DNA of 64,000 bases from CALZIK01 sp945787635 (GCA_947259725.1 CAMYNM010000007.1:111082-175081), one strand, 5' to 3'; positions 49,589-58,958 are shown, counted from the stretch's first letter. Translations and numbers: made by a program. Notes: generated from the sequence alone by a model not told the origin.

Positions 49589-50559
49589 TCCGCTCTCCGG
49601 CTGCGGCTGCCCCGCGTTCGCCGCCCTTCGTCCGCCGCCCCGAGCCGTTCGATCTTCCCCTCGGCGGTGAGCCTCCTGACCGGCGCCTCGGCCCACGCCG
49701 CGGGGCCGTCGATCCTCAGATAGTCCCCGTCATCCATCGGCACGCAGACCCGCGGAGCGAATCGGCGAGCGAGCTCGGTCACCCGGTTGGGGTCCTGCAG
49801 CCGGAGCCGCCGGCGCGCGTGCGGCATCGGCAGGATCTGGCCGTAGAGCCCGAGCCCCGATTCCAGCATCTCGGCGTTGCCGAAACCCTGTGGGGGCGAA
49901 TCGTGAAACAGAACCACACGCTCCGCCAGTGCCATTGCGCCGGCCGACCAGGCCACGATCGGCAGCTCCCCGACCAGTTCACCAAAGCCGAAGAGTCTCA
50001 GGCGATTGAGCAGCACCGCGACGTGACCGCCGGCCACGGCGACGGCATCACACTCGGAAAGCACTTCGACCAACTCCGTTCGCTGCTCGGCGACCGACGG
50101 CCGCTCGAGCGGCATCCACATCTCTTCAAACCCCGAGTGGATCTTCCGGACCCGCTCGAGATGTCCGTCGTCGAGCCTTCGTACGACCTCGAATGCGGCG
50201 CTCACCTCCTCCTCGAGAAGCTCGGTTTCTTCGGCTCGCTGCATCAGCTGGCGGACGGCCGCCATCGAGTGGTCCAGACGCAAGCGGTAGAGCTCCTGGG
50301 CCCGTTTGAGCAGGCCTTGGCGCTCGTGGGAGGCGGCCGCCAGCTCGGGATCCGACTCGAACACCTGTTCGGCGCGGCGATACAACGCGAGATTGACGGT
50401 CCGACCGCTCAGGTGCTCGGCGAGCTCGTCGTCCTCTGCCTCGCGCTCCTGCCAGCCGGCGGTAATCGCGGCGATCCGCCCCTCGATTCCCAGATCCGCC
50501 ATCACGCGGTCGAGAATCGGTCGCAGCCGTTGGGGTCCAAGTAGAAGGATCGGTCCCAT
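49585..50559 (-). CDS. Peptidase S51/cyanophycinase-like protein
   Basis: A 324-residue protein with a class-I amidotransferase-like fold. The serine-nucleophile elbow is IVAWSAGAMALAERVVL (G/W-S-A-G-A as in dipeptidase E and cyanophycinase), and the matching block LESGLGLYGQILPMPHARRR then LRLQDPNRVTELARRF occupies the place of the cyanophycinase GLGL..DQHFxxRxRxxRL segment; the His may be the one in MPHARRR. A helical N-terminal insertion (about residues 50-150) is not part of the usual family. The ATG at 50559 is preceded by TATAAC nine bases upstream. First gene of the esterase/ligase C operon. A peptidase that trims a small peptide or conjugate is the inferred role. Confidence 0.75.
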   Translation of the reverse strand: MGPILLLGPQRLRPILDRVMADLGIEGRIAAITAGWQEREAEDDELAEHLSGRTVNLALYRRAEQVFESDPELAAASHERQGLLKRAQELYRLRLDHSMAAVRQLMQRAEETELLEEEVSAAFEVVRRLDDGHLERVRKIHSGFEEMWMPLERPSVAEQRTELVEVLSECDAVAVAGGHVAVLLNRLRLFGFGELVGELPIVAWSAGAMALAERVVLFHDSPPQGFGNAEMLESGLGLYGQILPMPHARRRLRLQDPNRVTELARRFAPRVCVPMDDGDYLRIDGPAAWAEAPVRRLTAEGKIERLGAADEGRRTRGSRSRRAE

Positions 50560-50568
50560 GACCGCACA

Positions 50569-50576
50569 GTTATAAT
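50569..50576. promoter_or_regulatory. Shared AT-rich -10 region between S51-like gene and ATP-grasp D
   Basis: GTTATAAT reads TATAAT on the plus strand (50571-50576), 32 bases before the ATP-grasp D ATG, and TATAAC on the minus strand (50569-50574), nine bases before the S51-like ATG. One tiny element could start both operons in opposite directions. The plus transcript has AGGGAG; the minus one has no ribosome site and would be leaderless. Confidence 0.5.
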
Positions 50577-50608
50577 GCATTTGACCCCGTCTTTGAAAAG
50601 GGAGTCCG

Positions 50609-51829
50609 ATGCACGTCATCTTTGTCGAGCCCTGCTTTCCCCGCAATCAGGCGGAGTTCGTGCGCGCGTTGGCCGAGGTCGGCGCCACCGTAACCGGCAT
50701 CGGCGAAGCGCCCAGGGATGCGCTGCCGGACCGGGTCAAGCGCAGCCTCCACGCCTACGAACAAGTCGGCTCGGTTTGCCACGAGGAGGAGATGCTCGCG
50801 ACGGTGCGGCGCATCCAGGGCCGTGGCTGGGTGGATCGGCTCGAAGCCACGGTCGAGGCGCACATCCTGCCGGTCGCTCGCGTCCGGGAGGCTTGCAAGA
50901 TTCCGGGCACCTCGGTTCGGACGGCGTTTCTGTGCCGCGACAAGCCGGCTATGAAAGAGGCCCTGCGCGAGGCCGGCGTCTCGTGCGCCCAGTCCGCCGG
51001 CGTCTCGTCGCCGGAAGAGACCCGCGCTTTCGCCCAGCGGGTCGGCTACCCGATCATCCTCAAACCACGCAGCTCCGCCGGCGCTGCCGGTACCTACCGG
51101 GTGGACAACGACGCCGAGCTAGAGACCGCGATTCGAGCGTGCGGCATCGATCGCGGAGCCTCGACCGCGGCGGAAGAGTTCATCGAAGGGCACGAGGCAT
51201 TCTACGACACCCTCACCATCGACGGCCGGATCACGCACCAGTTCATCTCGCATTACTACCCGGGAGTTCTCGAAGCCATGCGGACGCGGTGGATCTCGCC
51301 GTACTTTCTGACCACCAATCGCGTCGATGCCGACTCCTATGACGAGGTCCGCGCGATGGGCAAGAAGGTGATCGAGGTCTTGGGCATCGAGACCTCCGCC
51401 ACCCACATGGAATGGTTCTTCGGATCGAAAGGGCTCAAGTTCTCCGAGATCGGCTGCCGGCCGCCGGGCGTCGGCGCCTGGGACCTCTATTCGGCGGCCA
51501 ACGACATGGACATCTTCCGGGAATGGGCCTCGGCGATCGTCAACGGCCGCACCGAGACGCAGCCGTCACGCCGGTATTCGACCGGCATCATCAACCTGCG
51601 ACCGGACCGCGACGGACACATCGCCGGCTACCGCGGCCTCGAGGAGATTCACCAACGCTTCGGATCGTCGGTCCTCGACAGCCATCTGCCGCCTCCTGGC
51701 ACTCCCACTCAACCGGTCGAAGCCGGCTACATGGCGAACGCCTGGATCCGCATGCGCCACGACGACTACGACGAGCTGCGCCACATCCTCGACACGGTGG
51801 GCCAGACGGTCAAGGTCTTCGCGCGCTAG
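50609..51829 (+). CDS. ATP-grasp ligase D (EIGxRPPG group)
   Basis: A 406-residue ATP-grasp protein, closely paralogous to ligase A over the whole length (same N-terminal VIFVEPCFPRNQAEFVRALA then EVGATVTGIGEAP). ATP-grasp core: KPAMKEALREAGVSCAQSA, YPIILKPRSSAGAAGTYRVD, TAAEEFIEGHEAFYDTLTID and the metal motif KFSEIGCRPPGVGAWD. The ATG has AGGGAG at good distance. It shares a promoter region with the S51-like operon and is followed by the GH13 protein after 59 bases, so ligase and glucan enzyme are probably one transcript. Substrate unknown; carboxylate-amine ligation expected. Confidence 0.88.
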   Translation: MHVIFVEPCFPRNQAEFVRALAEVGATVTGIGEAPRDALPDRVKRSLHAYEQVGSVCHEEEMLATVRRIQGRGWVDRLEATVEAHILPVARVREACKIPGTSVRTAFLCRDKPAMKEALREAGVSCAQSAGVSSPEETRAFAQRVGYPIILKPRSSAGAAGTYRVDNDAELETAIRACGIDRGASTAAEEFIEGHEAFYDTLTIDGRITHQFISHYYPGVLEAMRTRWISPYFLTTNRVDADSYDEVRAMGKKVIEVLGIETSATHMEWFFGSKGLKFSEIGCRPPGVGAWDLYSAANDMDIFREWASAIVNGRTETQPSRRYSTGIINLRPDRDGHIAGYRGLEEIHQRFGSSVLDSHLPPPGTPTQPVEAGYMANAWIRMRHDDYDELRHILDTVGQTVKVFAR

Positions 51830-51888
51830 CCGCCGGTTTTCCAGGGGTCGCGACGCGGCGACCGCGACTTCCGAGTTAGTCTCCATCC

Positions 51889-54800
51889 ATGCACCTGTTT
51901 TTGTCCCGCGAGGCTCGGCGGGAGCTTCTGCCGGAATCGGCCTCGGATCGACCGCATGAAAAGAGTCGCGAGCCGCTGTCGCAGAGCTTTTTGGACGCGC
52001 GGGTGCTGGCCGAGCGGCTCGGCACGCTAATGGCGGACGGCGCCTCGACGGTATCGGCAGGCGACCTCTACGGTCTCGGCCGGCTCGAGCGAGGGCTTGC
52101 CGCCTATCTCGAGCGGTTCTTGAGCCGCCGCGGTCCGGAGGGCCTGCTCGCGGCGCTTGCCGTGCTCGACCACCGCTTCGGCAGCGCCACTGTCGATCGC
52201 CTGCTCATCGCCTTCGAGCGGGACTTCTCGCCCGAGCCCACCCAATCACTCGGAGCGGTCGCGCCCGCCGAATCAGCTGGAGCCACGCCCGCGGCACCGG
52301 CAGCACCCGCAGAGGGCATTGAACCGAGCCGGCGCCGCGAACTGTTGGCCGAGCTTTTGATCTTCTCGATCGCCCACACGAATCCGGCCGGAGCTCGGGT
52401 CTTTGAATGGCTCCACTCCGGCGCGCTGATCAAGGACCCCGACTACGGATCGGTGATCGGCGCCCTGCATGAGATCCTCGATCGGGCGCCTGGGCTTCAC
52501 AACGGGGACGCGAGCCTGATACGAGGCCTTCGCCGGCCGATCGACGCGTCCCCGGATTCGATCTCCGGACAACTGAGCTGGATGCTCGAGAACTGGAGCG
52601 ACCTCGCGCCCGAGCTCGAGCCGCAACTCGTCGCGGCACTCGACCTCATCAGCGAGGAGACCGCACCGCGGTTCCCCCCCGGGGCGGGACCGCCGGAGGT
52701 CCCGGCCTTCGACCATCTCGATGACGCCGACGTGCGCTACGGCTCCGATCGCCAGTGGATGTCGAGTCTGGTTCTGGCCGCCAAGAACAGCTACGTCTGG
52801 CTTCACCAGTTGTCCCGGCGGCACGAGCAGAAGATCACCCGGCTCGACCAGATTCCCGACGCGGAGCTCGAGAAGCTCGCGGACAGCGGCATCACCGGCC
52901 TATGGCTGATCGGCATCTGGCAACGCAGCCGGGCCTCCCGCCGCATCAAGCAGCTGTGTGGCAATCCCGAAGCGCTCGGCTCCGCGTACTCCGTGGCCGA
53001 TTACCGGATCGCCGATGAGCTCGGCGGCGATCCGGCTCTCGACAATCTGTCCCGAAGAGCCGCCCGGTTTGGGATTCGGCTCTCGGCGGACATGGTGCCG
53101 AATCACACCGCCATCGATTCGGATTGGCTGATCGAGCATCCGGAGTACTTCTTGTCGGTGCCGGTCTGCCCCTTTCCGAGCTATACCTTCAACGGACCCG
53201 ACCTCTCCCCCGACCCCCGGGTCGCTATCTTTATCGAGGACCACTACTTCGACCGCAGCGACGCCGCCGTGGTCTTCAAACGAGTGGACAAGCGCACCGG
53301 TCGCGTCCGCTTCGTCTACCACGGCAACGATGGCACCAGCACGCCGTGGAACGACACCGCCCAGCTCGACTACCTCAATCCGAAGACCCGGGCGGCGGTA
53401 ACCGGCACCATCCTCGACGTCGCGCGCAGGTTTCCGATCATTCGTTTCGACGCCGCGATGACCCTGGCTAAGCGCCACGTTCGCCGCCTCTGGCACCCCG
53501 AGCCCGGGAGCGCCGGCGCCATCCCGTCCCGCGCCGAGCACACCCTAAGCAACACGAAGTTCGACTCACTCATGCCTCGCGAGTTCTGGCGCGACGTGGT
53601 CGACCGCGCCGAGCAAGAGACCCCCGACACGCTCCTCCTGGCGGAGGCGTTCTGGCTGATGGAGGGCTACTTCGTCCGAAACCTGGGGCTGCATCGCGTC
53701 TACAACAGCGCTTTCATGAACATGCTGCGCGACCGCGACAACCGGGGCTATCGCAAATTAATCCGGGAGTCGCTCGCGTTTGACCCGGAGATCCTTCGAC
53801 GCTACGTCAACTTCCTCTCGAACCCGGACGAGCGCACCGCGATCGAACAGTTCGGCGAAGGCGATCGTTATTTCGGCGCCTGCCTGCTGCTCGCCACAAT
53901 GCCTGGACTGCCGATGATCGCGCACGGCCAGCTCGAGGGCCTGCGCGAGCGCTACGGCATGGAGTACCGACGAGCCTATTCCGAGGAGACGCCGAACCGC
54001 GGCCTGTTAGAGCGCCACGAGCGCCAGATCTTTCCACTCCTGCGCGAGCGCCGCCGTTTCGCCGACGTCGAAGGATTCGCGATGCACGACTTCGTCGGAT
54101 CCGGGGGGAAGAGAAACGAGAACGTGCTCGCCTTCTCGCACGGCGCCGGAGTGGACACCACAGCTGGAGTCGGCACGGCGATCATCATCTTCAACAATCA
54201 ACCAGCGCCGGCGCGCGGCGTTTTGCGACTCGATCGCGACGTGGGCATCTCCGGCCGCGTCGGCCGGATCGCTACCTTTCGCGACCGCCTTTCGGAGCGC
54301 CGGTTTCTGCGCGCCTCGGCGGCAATCCACGACCAGGGGCTGGAGCTCGACCTGGCTCCCTTCGAGTCGGTCGTTCTGGTGGAGTTTCGAGAGCTCGCGG
54401 ATCCGGACGGCGTCTACACCCGGTTGCGACAACGCCTCGGCACGCGGGGTGTGCCGAGCCTCGAGCAAGAACTCCACGACGTAAGTCTCGAAGACGCGCA
54501 AACCGCGTTCGTCGAGGTACTCGCAACACTCTCCCTGGCGACACCGGCGTCGGCGCCCGCGATGCTCGCCGTCGAGACCCAACTGGAGGAGCTCGATCGC
54601 CGGCTGCAGGAGGTCCTCGGCCATGAAGCGGTCACGTCTCCCGTCCAGCACGACTCGGTGGCTTCGGGTCTCGACGCCTGGCTCGAAGCCATCTCGGGGC
54701 TGGCGGCCGTCGAGCATGCGCTCGACTGGCCCCGCACCGAACGTATGCTGGGCGCTCACCAGCGGCTGCTCGCCGGCGCCGAGAAACAACCCGACGCCCG

Positions 54801-55299
54801 GTTCATGCTGTCGGCCTTGGCTCTGCTCGGCTACGTGGACCGGCGCTGGGGCGACGCCGCTGCTGTAGCGCTCGAGCCCGGTCGGGCGGCTCATCGGGTA
54901 CTGGCCGAGCGGAACGTGCCGCAGGAGAGGCTCGATGAGCTCGCGGCGCTTCTGGAACTGGTGTCGGTTGGAAACTGGATGGTCAGCCAGCCTCCCCCCG
55001 GACGCGCCGAAGCGGAACGACTGCTCTCTGGCGCCAGCGGTCGGGACGACGCGGCGACCCTGCTCGGTTATGACACGGAAGCTGGAACCGTCGCCGTCGA
55101 GCGTCTCGACAGCCTCTTCATCTGGAGAGCCATCGCCGCGGCCTTGAGCTGGCTCGCCGTGCGAAGCTCGGGCGTGCCTCGCGGCGAGTCGAGCGCCGAC
55201 GCCGTGGTCGGCTGGTGCGACGTTCTAGAGCGGCTGCGCGATGCGGTGGCCGAAGCCGACTCGAAGCTCGAGCCGGTTCTGGCTCGCCTGCGGTCCTGA
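51889..55299 (+). CDS. Large GH13 (alpha-amylase family) enzyme with long flanking domains
   Basis: An 1136-residue cytosolic protein (no signal peptide). Residues 1-300 are helical and of unknown fold, with a low-complexity Ala/Pro linker near 120-145. The GH13 barrel spans about 310-840: DMVPNHTA (region I, Asp401-His406), IIRFDAAMTL (nucleophile Asp521), LLLAEAFW (acid/base Glu586) and SNPDERTA (645-651), where the usual His of NHD is a Pro but the transition-state Asp647 remains. Residues 850-1136 are an all-helical tail. The missing His predicts altered activity. It may be a branching or transferase type, as no glgB is present. A TAGTCT box six bases before the ATG, without a ribosome site, suggests its own leaderless start too. 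Confidence 0.84.
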   Translation: MHLFLSREARRELLPESASDRPHEKSREPLSQSFLDARVLAERLGTLMADGASTVSAGDLYGLGRLERGLAAYLERFLSRRGPEGLLAALAVLDHRFGSATVDRLLIAFERDFSPEPTQSLGAVAPAESAGATPAAPAAPAEGIEPSRRRELLAELLIFSIAHTNPAGARVFEWLHSGALIKDPDYGSVIGALHEILDRAPGLHNGDASLIRGLRRPIDASPDSISGQLSWMLENWSDLAPELEPQLVAALDLISEETAPRFPPGAGPPEVPAFDHLDDADVRYGSDRQWMSSLVLAAKNSYVWLHQLSRRHEQKITRLDQIPDAELEKLADSGITGLWLIGIWQRSRASRRIKQLCGNPEALGSAYSVADYRIADELGGDPALDNLSRRAARFGIRLSADMVPNHTAIDSDWLIEHPEYFLSVPVCPFPSYTFNGPDLSPDPRVAIFIEDHYFDRSDAAVVFKRVDKRTGRVRFVYHGNDGTSTPWNDTAQLDYLNPKTRAAVTGTILDVARRFPIIRFDAAMTLAKRHVRRLWHPEPGSAGAIPSRAEHTLSNTKFDSLMPREFWRDVVDRAEQETPDTLLLAEAFWLMEGYFVRNLGLHRVYNSAFMNMLRDRDNRGYRKLIRESLAFDPEILRRYVNFLSNPDERTAIEQFGEGDRYFGACLLLATMPGLPMIAHGQLEGLRERYGMEYRRAYSEETPNRGLLERHERQIFPLLRERRRFADVEGFAMHDFVGSGGKRNENVLAFSHGAGVDTTAGVGTAIIIFNNQPAPARGVLRLDRDVGISGRVGRIATFRDRLSERRFLRASAAIHDQGLELDLAPFESVVLVEFRELADPDGVYTRLRQRLGTRGVPSLEQELHDVSLEDAQTAFVEVLATLSLATPASAPAMLAVETQLEELDRRLQEVLGHEAVTSPVQHDSVASGLDAWLEAISGLAAVEHALDWPRTERMLGAHQRLLAGAEKQPDARFMLSALALLGYVDRRWGDAAAVALEPGRAAHRVLAERNVPQERLDELAALLELVSVGNWMVSQPPPGRAEAERLLSGASGRDDAATLLGYDTEAGTVAVERLDSLFIWRAIAAALSWLAVRSSGVPRGESSADAVVGWCDVLERLRDAVAEADSKLEPVLARLRS

Positions 55300-55314
55300 C
55301 AGCCGGACCCAACC

Positions 55315-57384
55315 TCAAGCTACCGAGCCGGGCCAGCTTTGCAGGAGAACCAGGGCGTGGGCCGGAAGCTCGAAGTCCTCGTCCGGAACCTCTCGGCGGA
55401 TGCCCGAGCCTCCCGGTGCCGCGGTGTTGACGAGCTGCCGCCATCGGTCCCCGAGCTCGCGCGCCGGCAAGCGAACGGTTCGTTCCTCCTCACTGCCATT
55501 GAGATAGAGAAGCCACCGGCCGGACTCGGATCGTCGCCAACCGACACCCAGAACCCGATCCTCGGTCTCGCGCCAACCGTCCTCGCTCAAGGGCAGGCCG
55601 TCGCTCCCGAACCACGCGAGATCCTCGGCGTTCGGAAAGCGCTCTTCGCCGAAGACCCCCATCTCGCGTCGCACGCGGAGCACATGGCGCACGAAGTCGA
55701 GAAACTCGGTGCCACGTCGGTCGGTCTCCCAGTTCACCCAGGTCACCGGGCCGTCCTGGCAGTAGGCGTTGTTGTTGCCGCCTTGTGTGCGCCCCAGCTC
55801 GTCGCCGTGTCCGATCATCGGCACGCCGAACGAGAACGCCAGAGTCGCCATCAGGCTGCGCTTGGCTCGATCGCGCAGCGCGAGAATCTCCGCCGAGTCG
55901 GTCGGGCCCTCGATGCCCCAGTTGCGGCTAAGGCTCCCGTCCCGGCCGTCCCGGTTGTCTTCGAGATTCGCTTCGTTGTGCTTCCCGTCGTAGGAGACCA
56001 GGTCTTCGAGCGTGAACCCGTCGTGGGACGTCACGTAGTTGATCCCTCCCAGAGGCCCTCGTCGCTTGGCGGAAAGAAGATCTCGGCTCCCGGCGATCCG
56101 GGTGGCGAGATCCGCCCGGCGGTTCGGATCGCCCCGCCAGAAAGACCGCACCGTGTCTCGATAGCGGTCGTTCCAACCGGCCCAGCCGGGCGGAAAGGAT
56201 CCCAACCGGTACCCGCCTGGGCCGATGTCCCAGGGCTCGGCGATGAGCTTGACCGTGGAGAGCACCGGATCCCGGCCGATCGCTTCGAGAAGCGACGAGC
56301 GCAATCCGACGACTCCGTTCTCTCGCGCCAGGGTGGTCGCGAGATCGAAGCGGAAGCCGTCCACGTGCATCGTCTCGACCCAGTAGCGCAGGCAGTCGAC
56401 GATGAGCTCGCGCACCGCCGTGGACCCGGCGTCGATCGTGTTTCCGCAACCGGTGTAGTCCACGTAGCGGCTCGCGTTCTCGCGTTCGAGAAGGTAGAAA
56501 CCCCAGTTGTCGATACCCCGCAAAGACAGAGTGGGCCCGCTTTCGTCGCCCTCGACGGTGTGATTGAAGACGACGTCGAGAATGACCTCGAGACCGGCGC
56601 GGTGAAGCTCACGCACCATCGTCTGGAACTCGGTGACCTGCCGGCCGCGACCGGCCGCGCCCTGACTTCCGTAGCCGTTGTGCGGCGCGAACCAGGCGAG
56701 CGGGCTGTAGCCCCAGTAGTTAACGAGGCCGCGCTCCATCAGATGCCGTTCGCTCGCGGACTGCTGGACCGGCATGAGCTCCACCGCCGTCACCCCGAGA
56801 CCTAGCAGGTGCTCGACCACCGCCGGCGATGCCAGGCCCAGGTAGGTGCCTCGAAGCTCCTCAGGCACCTCGGGATGCAGCATGGTCATCCCCCGTACGT
56901 GACACTCGTAGATCACGGTCTCGCCCCACGGTCGCTCCGGTGGGCGATCGCCCCGCCAGTCGAAGGCGGGAGCGATGACTACCGATCGGGCGACCTGCGG
57001 AGCGCTGTCGCTCGGATCCCGAATGCCATCCGGACCGCTCGTGCCCCCACGCACAGACTCGCTCCAGGTGACGGTTCCGGCGATCGCTCCCGCGCGAGGG
57101 TCCATCACGAGCTTGGCCGGGTTGAAGCGGTGCCCTTCGAAGGGCCGGTACGGACCGTCCACCCGGTAACCGTAGAGCTGCCCGGCGGTGACTCCCGGCA
57201 CACGGGCCATCCAGTGCGCGCCTCCTGCGGGCTCGAGTCGCACGCGCTCGATCTCGGGACCGGCGGGCTCGTCGAACAGGCACAGCTCGACGCCCGTCGC
57301 TTGCGGCGCGCGCAACCGAAAGAGCGCTCCATCCGGCTCCAGCGTCGCCCCGAGGCCCGACCGGTCCTGCGCGCGACCGGTCAT
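55315..57384 (-). CDS. glgX: Glycogen debranching enzyme
   Basis: Isoamylase-type alpha-1,6-glucosidase that removes short side chains. The 689-residue protein has an N-terminal CBM48 domain (LFRLRAPQATGVELCLFDEP), then a GH13 barrel with VILDVVFNHTVEGDESGPTL (region I), HVDGFRFDLATTLARE (nucleophile), KLIAEPWDIGPGGY (acid/base) and NYVTSHDGFTLEDLVSYDGK (HD motif), plus the GlgX signature GHGDELGRTQGGNNNAYCQD. All catalytic residues are intact. It overlaps malQ by ATGA at 57381-57384 and converges on the GH13 gene with a 15-base gap. Confidence 0.95.
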   Translation of the reverse strand: MTGRAQDRSGLGATLEPDGALFRLRAPQATGVELCLFDEPAGPEIERVRLEPAGGAHWMARVPGVTAGQLYGYRVDGPYRPFEGHRFNPAKLVMDPRAGAIAGTVTWSESVRGGTSGPDGIRDPSDSAPQVARSVVIAPAFDWRGDRPPERPWGETVIYECHVRGMTMLHPEVPEELRGTYLGLASPAVVEHLLGLGVTAVELMPVQQSASERHLMERGLVNYWGYSPLAWFAPHNGYGSQGAAGRGRQVTEFQTMVRELHRAGLEVILDVVFNHTVEGDESGPTLSLRGIDNWGFYLLERENASRYVDYTGCGNTIDAGSTAVRELIVDCLRYWVETMHVDGFRFDLATTLARENGVVGLRSSLLEAIGRDPVLSTVKLIAEPWDIGPGGYRLGSFPPGWAGWNDRYRDTVRSFWRGDPNRRADLATRIAGSRDLLSAKRRGPLGGINYVTSHDGFTLEDLVSYDGKHNEANLEDNRDGRDGSLSRNWGIEGPTDSAEILALRDRAKRSLMATLAFSFGVPMIGHGDELGRTQGGNNNAYCQDGPVTWVNWETDRRGTEFLDFVRHVLRVRREMGVFGEERFPNAEDLAWFGSDGLPLSEDGWRETEDRVLGVGWRRSESGRWLLYLNGSEEERTVRLPARELGDRWRQLVNTAAPGGSGIRREVPDEDFELPAHALVLLQSWPGSVA

Positions 57385-58952
57385 CCAGAAGATTCGGCCG
57401 CAGAGACCGAGAGAGGCTCTGGCGCGGGATCTTTTGAATCAATGGCTTCGGCCGTCCGCTCGGGAGACAACCGTCCGGACAGCTCGGTCAGCCGCCGCAG
57501 CCGGGCCGCTCCTTGATCGCCTGGAAGCTGCCGGAGCTTCCAGGCCCAGTTGCCGTCGGCGCGTCCCGGCGTGTTGAAGCGAGCCTCGGCGCCGAGGTCG
57601 AGCACGTCCTGGAGCGGCACGATCGCCATCCCGGCCACCGACTCGAGCGCCGCCCTGATCAGGTCCCAGGCGATGTCGGAGCCGTCGATTCCCAGATAGT
57701 CGTGCAGGCGCTCGCGCGACTCGGCGTCGAGCTCAGCGTACCATCCGCGGCTGGTGTCGTTGTCGTGGGTTCCGGAATAGGCCACGGTGTGCTGGTTGTG
57801 GCGATGCGGCAGGTGCGGGCTGTCCACCTCCCAGAAGGCGAAGTGAAGCACCTTCATTCCCGGCAGATCGAAGCGCTTGCGCAGCTCGACGACGTCCGGC
57901 GTGATGACGCCCAGGTCTTCGGCGACGATCTCGACCTCGCCCAGGCCGGCCGCGAACGCCTCGAAGAGCTCGACGCCCGGGCCCGTCTTCCACTCGCCCT
58001 CCCGAGCGGTCTCGGCAGAGGCCGGCACGCTCCAGTAGCCGGCGAAGCCCCGGAAATGATCGAGCCGAACGATATCGACGAGCTCGAAGGCCGCACGCAT
58101 CCGCGCCAGCCACCAGGCGTACCCCTCCTCCCGCATTCGATCCCATCGGTAGAGCGGTTGCCCCCAGAGCTGGCCGTCCTCGGTGAAGGCGTCCGGCGGG
58201 CAGCCCGAGAGCTCGGTCGCCCGGCCGTCACCATCGAGCGCGAAGAGCTCCTGCCGAGCCCAGACGTCGGCGCTGTCGTTGATCACGTAGATCGGAACGT
58301 CGCCGAAAAGCCTCACGCCCCGCGCGGCGGCCTCGGAGCGCAACCGGCTCCACTGCCGGTGAAAAAGGTACTGGACCCAGCTCTGGTAGCGCATCTCGTC
58401 AGCCAGCTCGCGCTCGGCGTCAGCCAAAGCCGCCGGCTCCCGCAAGCGGAGCTCGACCGGCCAATCCGTCCAGCTGGTCTGGTCGAAGCGGCCCTTGAGG
58501 GCGGCATAGAGCGTCCAATCCGCGAGCCACGAGCGCCGGCTCGGGTCGCTCGAGAACGCCTCGAGCTCGGCCAACGCCGGGTGGCCGTCCTCTCCCCGAG
58601 CGTGGCGCCAGGATTCGCGAAGAAGCGCGTCTTTCAACATCCGCGTGGCGTGGAAGTCCACCCGATCGCCGGTCTCCCGAGCCAATCCTTCGAGCGCCGA
58701 CGCCGGCAAGAGGTTATCCGCGACCAGATCCTCGGGCGAGATCAGGAGCGGGTTGCCGGCAAAGGCCGACATGGCTCCATAGGGCGTATCGCCCAGGCCC
58801 GGAGGCCCGAGCGGCAGGATCTGCCACACCGACTGGCCGGCGCTCTCGAGCCAATCCAGAAGAGCCCGGGAAGCCGGCCCCAGGTCGCCGATGCCGTAGC
58901 CGTCGGGCAGAGCGGTCGGATGGAGAAGCACGCCCGCCGATCGCCCTTGCAT
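57381..58952 (-). CDS. malQ: 4-alpha-glucanotransferase (GH77, amylomaltase)
   Basis: Disproportionates maltodextrins in the cytosol. The 523-residue product starts with SAGVLLHPTALPDGYGIGDL, then DTPYGAMSAFAGNPLLISPE, DVPIYVINDSADVW, IVRLDHFRGFAGYW (nucleophile Asp), EIVAEDLGVITPDVV (acid/base Glu) and TVAYSGTHDNDTSRGWY (HDN), all in the GH77 order. The ATG has a TACAAT box six bases upstream with no ribosome site. First gene of the malQ-glgX pair; divergent to glgP. Confidence 0.96.
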   Translation of the reverse strand: MQGRSAGVLLHPTALPDGYGIGDLGPASRALLDWLESAGQSVWQILPLGPPGLGDTPYGAMSAFAGNPLLISPEDLVADNLLPASALEGLARETGDRVDFHATRMLKDALLRESWRHARGEDGHPALAELEAFSSDPSRRSWLADWTLYAALKGRFDQTSWTDWPVELRLREPAALADAERELADEMRYQSWVQYLFHRQWSRLRSEAAARGVRLFGDVPIYVINDSADVWARQELFALDGDGRATELSGCPPDAFTEDGQLWGQPLYRWDRMREEGYAWWLARMRAAFELVDIVRLDHFRGFAGYWSVPASAETAREGEWKTGPGVELFEAFAAGLGEVEIVAEDLGVITPDVVELRKRFDLPGMKVLHFAFWEVDSPHLPHRHNQHTVAYSGTHDNDTSRGWYAELDAESRERLHDYLGIDGSDIAWDLIRAALESVAGMAIVPLQDVLDLGAEARFNTPGRADGNWAWKLRQLPGDQGAARLRRLTELSGRLSPERTAEAIDSKDPAPEPLSVSAAESSG

Positions 58953-58958
58953 CGCCAG

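Noticed and set aside
49585..50559. Cyanophycin synthesis and degradation locus
   Set aside because: The S51-like protein suggested it, but none of the four ligases has the Mur-ligase domain that cyanophycin synthetase needs.
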